From Adhaeribacter radiodurans (lineage in GTDB: Bacteria; Bacteroidota; Bacteroidia; Cytophagales; Hymenobacteraceae), in NCBI RefSeq assembly GCF_014075995.1, contig NZ_CP055153.1, positions 2,542,001 to 2,606,000 of the forward strand: a DNA stretch of 64,000 bases, written 5' to 3'. The position numbers were made by a program, and so were the translations under genes. Below the pieces are notes generated by a model that saw only the letters and a list, made by a program, of their open reading frames with translations, had not been told where the DNA came from and made no database searches. Below, in pieces: positions 62,597-64,000 of the stretch; position 1 is the first letter of the stretch, and each line of letters begins with the position of its first letter.

Positions 62597-62938
62597 ATGA
62601 AATCGGAAGTAACCAATAATTTAGAGCACATTTTAATAAAGTGCATTACTGCCTGCGAAACGTGCATGACGCTTTGCTTGCAGGAAGAAGATGTAAAAAT
62701 GATGGTAAACTGCATCCAATTGGATCGCGATTGTGCGGATATCTGTACTTTAACCGCCCGGTTTGTAGCGCGTAATTCGCCGCATGCGCCGCACGTTATG
62801 CGCGAGTGCATTGAGATTTGTAAAGCTTGCGCCGCCGAATGTTCGAAACACGATGCGGATCATTGCCAGAAGTGCGCTGAAGAATGCCAGGAATGCGCCG
62901 AAGCTTGCCAGGACTGGCTGCAAACCAAAGCTGCTTAA
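62597..62938 (+). CDS. Csp-like four-helix copper-storage protein
   Basis: The 113-residue protein has 16 Cys in the spacing of the Csp/DUF326 family: Cys16, 20, 23, 27, 39, 46, 50, 71, 75, 78, 82, 90, 93, 97, 100 and 104. The Cys lie inside the four helices and bind many Cu(I) ions. No signal peptide is visible, so it resembles the cytosolic Csp3 type. No copper regulator or pump is adjacent. Single gene with terminator. Confidence 0.88.
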   Translation: MKSEVTNNLEHILIKCITACETCMTLCLQEEDVKMMVNCIQLDRDCADICTLTARFVARNSPHAPHVMRECIEICKACAAECSKHDADHCQKCAEECQECAEACQDWLQTKAA

Positions 62939-62976
62939 ACGAAAAAGGCCCGGTTTAATACCGGGCCTTTTTCGTT
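62938..62976. terminator. Bidirectional terminator with a 17 bp perfect stem
   Basis: Bases 62938-62954 pair perfectly with 62960-62976; GGCCCGGT core and A/T runs. Shared by the Csp-like gene and the leftward holin-like gene. Confidence 0.9.
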
Positions 62977-62988
62977 ATTTACTAAAAA

Positions 62989-63324
62989 TTACTTTGTAAT
63001 CATGTCCACGATAGAAGTAAGAATAGATAATACAAAGCTAAATATTAAAGCCCAGATAAACCCATCCACGCTGAACCCTGATAGAATGTAATCGGCCAGT
63101 AGAATAATAAGCGCGTTAATTACCAGTAAAAACAAGCCCAAGGTAATAATGGTAATGGGTAATGATAAAACAATTAAAATGGGTTTTACAATGGCATTTA
63201 AAATACCTAATACCAAGGCCAGCAAAATAGCGGTTCCTATGCCATCGATGGTTACGCCGGGTAATATGTAGGCGGCTATTGCTGCCGCCACACCGGTTAA
63301 AATTAACTTAATAATAAATCCCAT
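62989..63324 (-). CDS. Phage holin family 4-like membrane protein (second copy)
   Basis: The 111-residue protein has about four membrane segments, and the pattern AAYILPGVTIDGIGTAILLALVLGILNAIVKPILIVLSLPITIITLGLFLLVINALIILLADYIL. It is similar in layout to the protein at 3514-3906 but more canonical for PF04020. Most such proteins are chromosomal and of unknown function. Confidence 0.8.
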   Translation of the reverse strand: MGFIIKLILTGVAAAIAAYILPGVTIDGIGTAILLALVLGILNAIVKPILIVLSLPITIITLGLFLLVINALIILLADYILSGFSVDGFIWALIFSFVLSILTSIVDMITK

Positions 63325-63522
63325 AGTTTTATTTAGTTTAGGTGAATAGATTTAAAACCTGCAACAAACCACTTAAGCAATTACTACTTATTAGCTTTAA
63401 TCTAGTATAGTTTTTAAAATTTGTAATGGCAGAATAAAGCAGTGAGATTTTAATTTAATGCATGGCTTAAAGTAAGCCCAAATGCTATACGGAATTTAAC
63501 GGGTTAGAGTACGAAAATTAAT

Positions 63523-64000
63523 TTACTCGCCGGCTGCTTCAACTACTTTGTTAGAGACCGCCATCCAGTTGCTCAGCTGGTACAACAACCGGGCACCCAC
63601 ATTGCCATTCCAATCCGAATCCCCTGGAGCTACTTCACATAAATCGAAACCAATAATTTCGCGACCAGATTTTACTAAAGCTTTAATTAAATAAACGGCT
63701 TGTTCAAATTCTAATCCGCCCGGCACTGGCGTACCCGTAGCCGGACAAAGTTTCGGATCGAGGCCGTCAATATCAAAGCTGATGTATACTTTCGGCGGTA
63801 GCTGGGCAATAATTTTTTTGCATTGTTTTTTCCAGGTTTTGCCTTCGTACATTTCATTTTTTAAAAAAGAATCAAAAAACGTAGAAACGCGGCCATTGGA
63901 ATGATGTACTAACGCATTTTCTGATTCGGCACTGTCGCGAATACCTACTTGTACTAGTTTTTTTACTTGGGGTAATTTTAGAGCATTGTACATAATAGAA
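63523..64000 (-). CDS. Arginase/agmatinase-family ureohydrolase (3' portion; 5' end outside window)
   Basis: About 158 C-terminal residues of a ureohydrolase; the reading frame is open to the right edge, beyond the internal ATG at 63993. SFDIDGLDPKLCPATGTPVPGG carries the metal-binding Asp pair and the following PxxG segment, and GFDLCEVAPGDSDWNGNVGARL is the C-terminal conserved block. Arginase, agmatinase and formiminoglutamase belong here; the substrate cannot be decided from this part. It reads leftward. Confidence 0.85.
   Translation of the reverse strand, partial: SIMYNALKLPQVKKLVQVGIRDSAESENALVHHSNGRVSTFFDSFLKNEMYEGKTWKKQCKKIIAQLPPKVYISFDIDGLDPKLCPATGTPVPGGLEFEQAVYLIKALVKSGREIIGFDLCEVAPGDSDWNGNVGARLLYQLSNWMAVSNKVVEAAGE

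Overview
The window looks like a chromosomal segment from a member of the Bacteroidota, most likely order Cytophagales and perhaps family Hymenobacteraceae (Adhaeribacter-like). This is inferred from gene content: a HisIE fusion, a DUF3127 protein, PhoH with a PIN domain, AddAB-like nucleases and LytS/LytTR signalling. Shine-Dalgarno sites are not evident, TAnnTTTG promoter-like boxes occur, and the DNA is AT-rich. No rRNA, tRNA, CRISPR array, prophage or intact insertion sequence was seen.

Layout. 0-2.4 kb: distal histidine operon (hisH end, hisA, hisF, hisIE), translationally overlapped. 2.5-8.5 kb: a rubredoxin/MBL-like protein, a holin-4-like membrane protein, PEP carboxylase, and an AT-rich gap with a cluster of DnaA-box-like sites before a zinc-ribbon protein. 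8.6-15.6 kb: DinB, serine hydrolase, Hsp20, and an envelope-signalling set (ECF sigma factor plus small membrane protein, divergent from LiaF-like, LytS-type kinase and LytTR regulator). 16-23 kb: exonuclease VII (xseAB), small lipoproteins, L,D-transpeptidase, M1 aminopeptidase, YciF-like ferritin. 23.5-26.4 kb: cyanophycinase and isoaspartyl peptidase, the two steps of cyanophycin breakdown, separated by a pair of inverted repeats. 26.4-42.4 kb: DUF3127, AlbA_2, PhoH, small enzymes, Gfo/Idh/MocA, radical SAM, desaturase, a Gdx-like SMR transporter and a DEAD-box helicase. 42.4-55.4 kb: a repeat-rich region with the addA-like and addB-like genes, an O-methyltransferase, small lipoproteins and rmuC. 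55.4-64 kb: orphan periplasmic-binding-like protein, M2 peptidase, pirin, XRE-S24 repressor, RecQ, a Cys-rich copper-storage-like protein, a second holin-4-like protein and the end of an arginase-family enzyme.

Most unusual content. (1) Five copies of a 190-200 bp repeat (R1) lie in intergenic regions. Base changes between copies keep several helices paired, so R1 behaves like a structured RNA or DNA-hairpin element. Four copies form two head-to-head pairs, each joining one copy of subtype 2 to one of subtype 1. (2) Two copies of a second repeat (R3) carry a possible H-type pseudoknot with a compensated base pair. (3) The last 13 codons of the addB-like gene are present twice, on either side of a 128 bp inverted-repeat element. 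The two copies differ at six synonymous sites and one nonsense site, a pattern expected of gene-end-restoring integration or allele replacement. (4) Three tandem AAGGTAA dyads precede the desaturase gene.

DNA repair functions are well represented (xseAB, addAB-like, rmuC, recQ, DUF3127), as are envelope functions (L,D-transpeptidase, LysM, LiaF, sigma factor). All function calls come from reading motifs by eye; no database search was run.
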